DNA of 64,000 bases from NCBI RefSeq assembly GCF_029814935.1, contig NZ_CP104582.1, positions 3,410,001-3,474,000 on the forward strand. Direction: 5' to 3'. The notes beneath the pieces are model-generated. The model was not told where the DNA came from, did not search any database, and saw only the letters and a list, made by a program, of their open reading frames with translations. Position 1 is the stretch's first letter, and every line of letters begins with the position of its first letter. This document shows, piece after piece, positions 63,430 through 64,000 of the stretch. Both the position numbers and the translations under genes were made by a program. Source of the stretch: Pseudomonas sp. GD03919. GTDB lineage: Bacteria > Pseudomonadota > Gammaproteobacteria > Pseudomonadales > Pseudomonadaceae.

Positions 63430-64000
63430 ATGTCGCCACCTGAAATCAAGCATTCGATGTACTGGCCACGTTTAAGTGTTATGGACTTTGTGACCCTTAA
63501 AGAGTCCATGCAGACCAGCTTCTCTGCGGAGTACCCGGTGTCCGCCCTAGGGTTGAGCGATCTGAATTTTGTCATCAATGCGCCGCTCGATTACCGCCCG
63601 CCCGCAAATGGCGCGCTCGCTACGCTTTACTTCGACCAGACCGACCGCGCTCGCGTCTTGCCGGAGAATACGTATCAGGTCAGATGCCCACACACCCTGA
63701 ATGCGTGTGAATTCATCAGCTGGTCCGAGCAAGCCATCGATATGATTCGCTTGGCGCTGATGCACAACGGGGTTGTGGGCATAGATTTGATGGACCTAGT
63801 CAATAGCCTACGAAACAGTGCCAGTCGGAAGTTGGTGATACACATCATCACCTATGACGATCCCCTAGAAGTGCCATGGAAAGCGCTCCAGCAGTGCCGT
63901 TTCAAGACCCTTTTTGCCTCTCTGTTTGCAGGTCCGGATTTATCGTTGCGGAGTTACTCTGCCCTTGGCTGCGCCCTGGAAGAACTCAATCCGAACGTTG
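63430..64000 (+). CDS. Hypothetical protein, 3' end beyond the window
   Basis: From the ATG at 63430 (GAGGGG six bases upstream) the frame is open to the window edge: 190 residues are visible. Beginning MSPPEIKHSMYWPRLSVMDF; later stretches include DLNFVINAPLDYRPPANGAL, RLALMHNGVVGIDLMDLVNS, SASRKLVIHIITYDDPLEVP and FASLFAGPDLSLRSYSALGC. A pattern of hydrophobic strands ending in acidic turns suggests an alpha/beta fold. The stretch GIDLMDLVNSLR recalls the GLINLDFADVR segment of FtsZ/tubulin-like proteins, too weakly to name it. It follows the helical protein by one base. Confidence 0.7.
   Translation, partial: MSPPEIKHSMYWPRLSVMDFVTLKESMQTSFSAEYPVSALGLSDLNFVINAPLDYRPPANGALATLYFDQTDRARVLPENTYQVRCPHTLNACEFISWSEQAIDMIRLALMHNGVVGIDLMDLVNSLRNSASRKLVIHIITYDDPLEVPWKALQQCRFKTLFASLFAGPDLSLRSYSALGCALEELNPNV

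Overview
The window reads as a high-GC gammaproteobacterial chromosome segment, most likely a Pseudomonas of the mendocina/pseudoalcaligenes/stutzeri kind. This rests on protein resemblance recalled from memory, on REP hairpins of the type GTAGGAGCGG..., on OprD-type porins, on Crc/Hfq-type leader motifs and on a ColRS cassette; no database search was possible.

Region 1 (1-9.2 kb) is a scarred catabolic edge. It holds an edge-truncated unknown gene, a zinc-ribbon gene broken by a 7-bp duplication, an IS5-family element sitting in an OprD porin remnant, an orphan TRAP binding protein, a VanAB-like Rieske oxygenase/reductase pair with a divergent LuxR regulator, an AraC regulator split by a deleted IS1595-family element, and a comEC 5' fragment.

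Region 2 (9.2-35.1 kb) is a 4-hydroxyphenylacetate (HPA) utilisation region. It has the two-component flavin HPA 3-hydroxylase of the Acinetobacter C1/C2 type, several transporters (MFS, DctP, PotF-like, Bcr/CflA and a complete DctPQM TRAP operon), an OprD porin, a chemoreceptor, the regulators HpaA and HpaR, and the complete homoprotocatechuate meta-cleavage operon hpaG1-G2-E-D-F-H-I plus a succinate-semialdehyde dehydrogenase. Together these can take HPA through the outer and inner membranes, hydroxylate it, cleave the ring and deliver pyruvate and succinate. AANAANAA-type motifs stand before seven of the transport and oxygenase genes, and a GTTA-N6-TAA(C/T) palindrome occurs in three control regions.

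Region 3 (35.1-39.6 kb) is a mobile junction: IS4 remnant, tyrosine recombinase, intact IS5/IS427-type element, an ssrA-like 3' end with terminator, and a P4-type integrase. A bare ssrA 3' end without the tmRNA body suggests tandem islands at ssrA.

Region 4 (39.6-46.8 kb) is an envelope-remodelling cassette: lipoprotein, PAP2 phosphatase and LTA-synthase-like transferase, divergent from colR-colS-methyltransferase-wapQ-dgkA. Two identical ColR-box-like 16-mers flank colRS.

Region 5 (46.9-51.1 kb) is a phage/ICE-type cargo set (zinc-ribbon protein, DUF932, YqaJ exonuclease, Cys-rich DNA-metabolism protein, RadC, small membrane protein).

Region 6 (51.2-64 kb) is a defence region: a type I restriction-modification operon hsdM-hsdS-(PD-D/EXK nuclease)-hsdR preceded by two unknown membrane proteins and a zinc-ribbon/OB-fold protein, and a divergent WYL regulator with a perfect 18-bp palindrome. 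Two unknown genes follow, the last running off the right edge.
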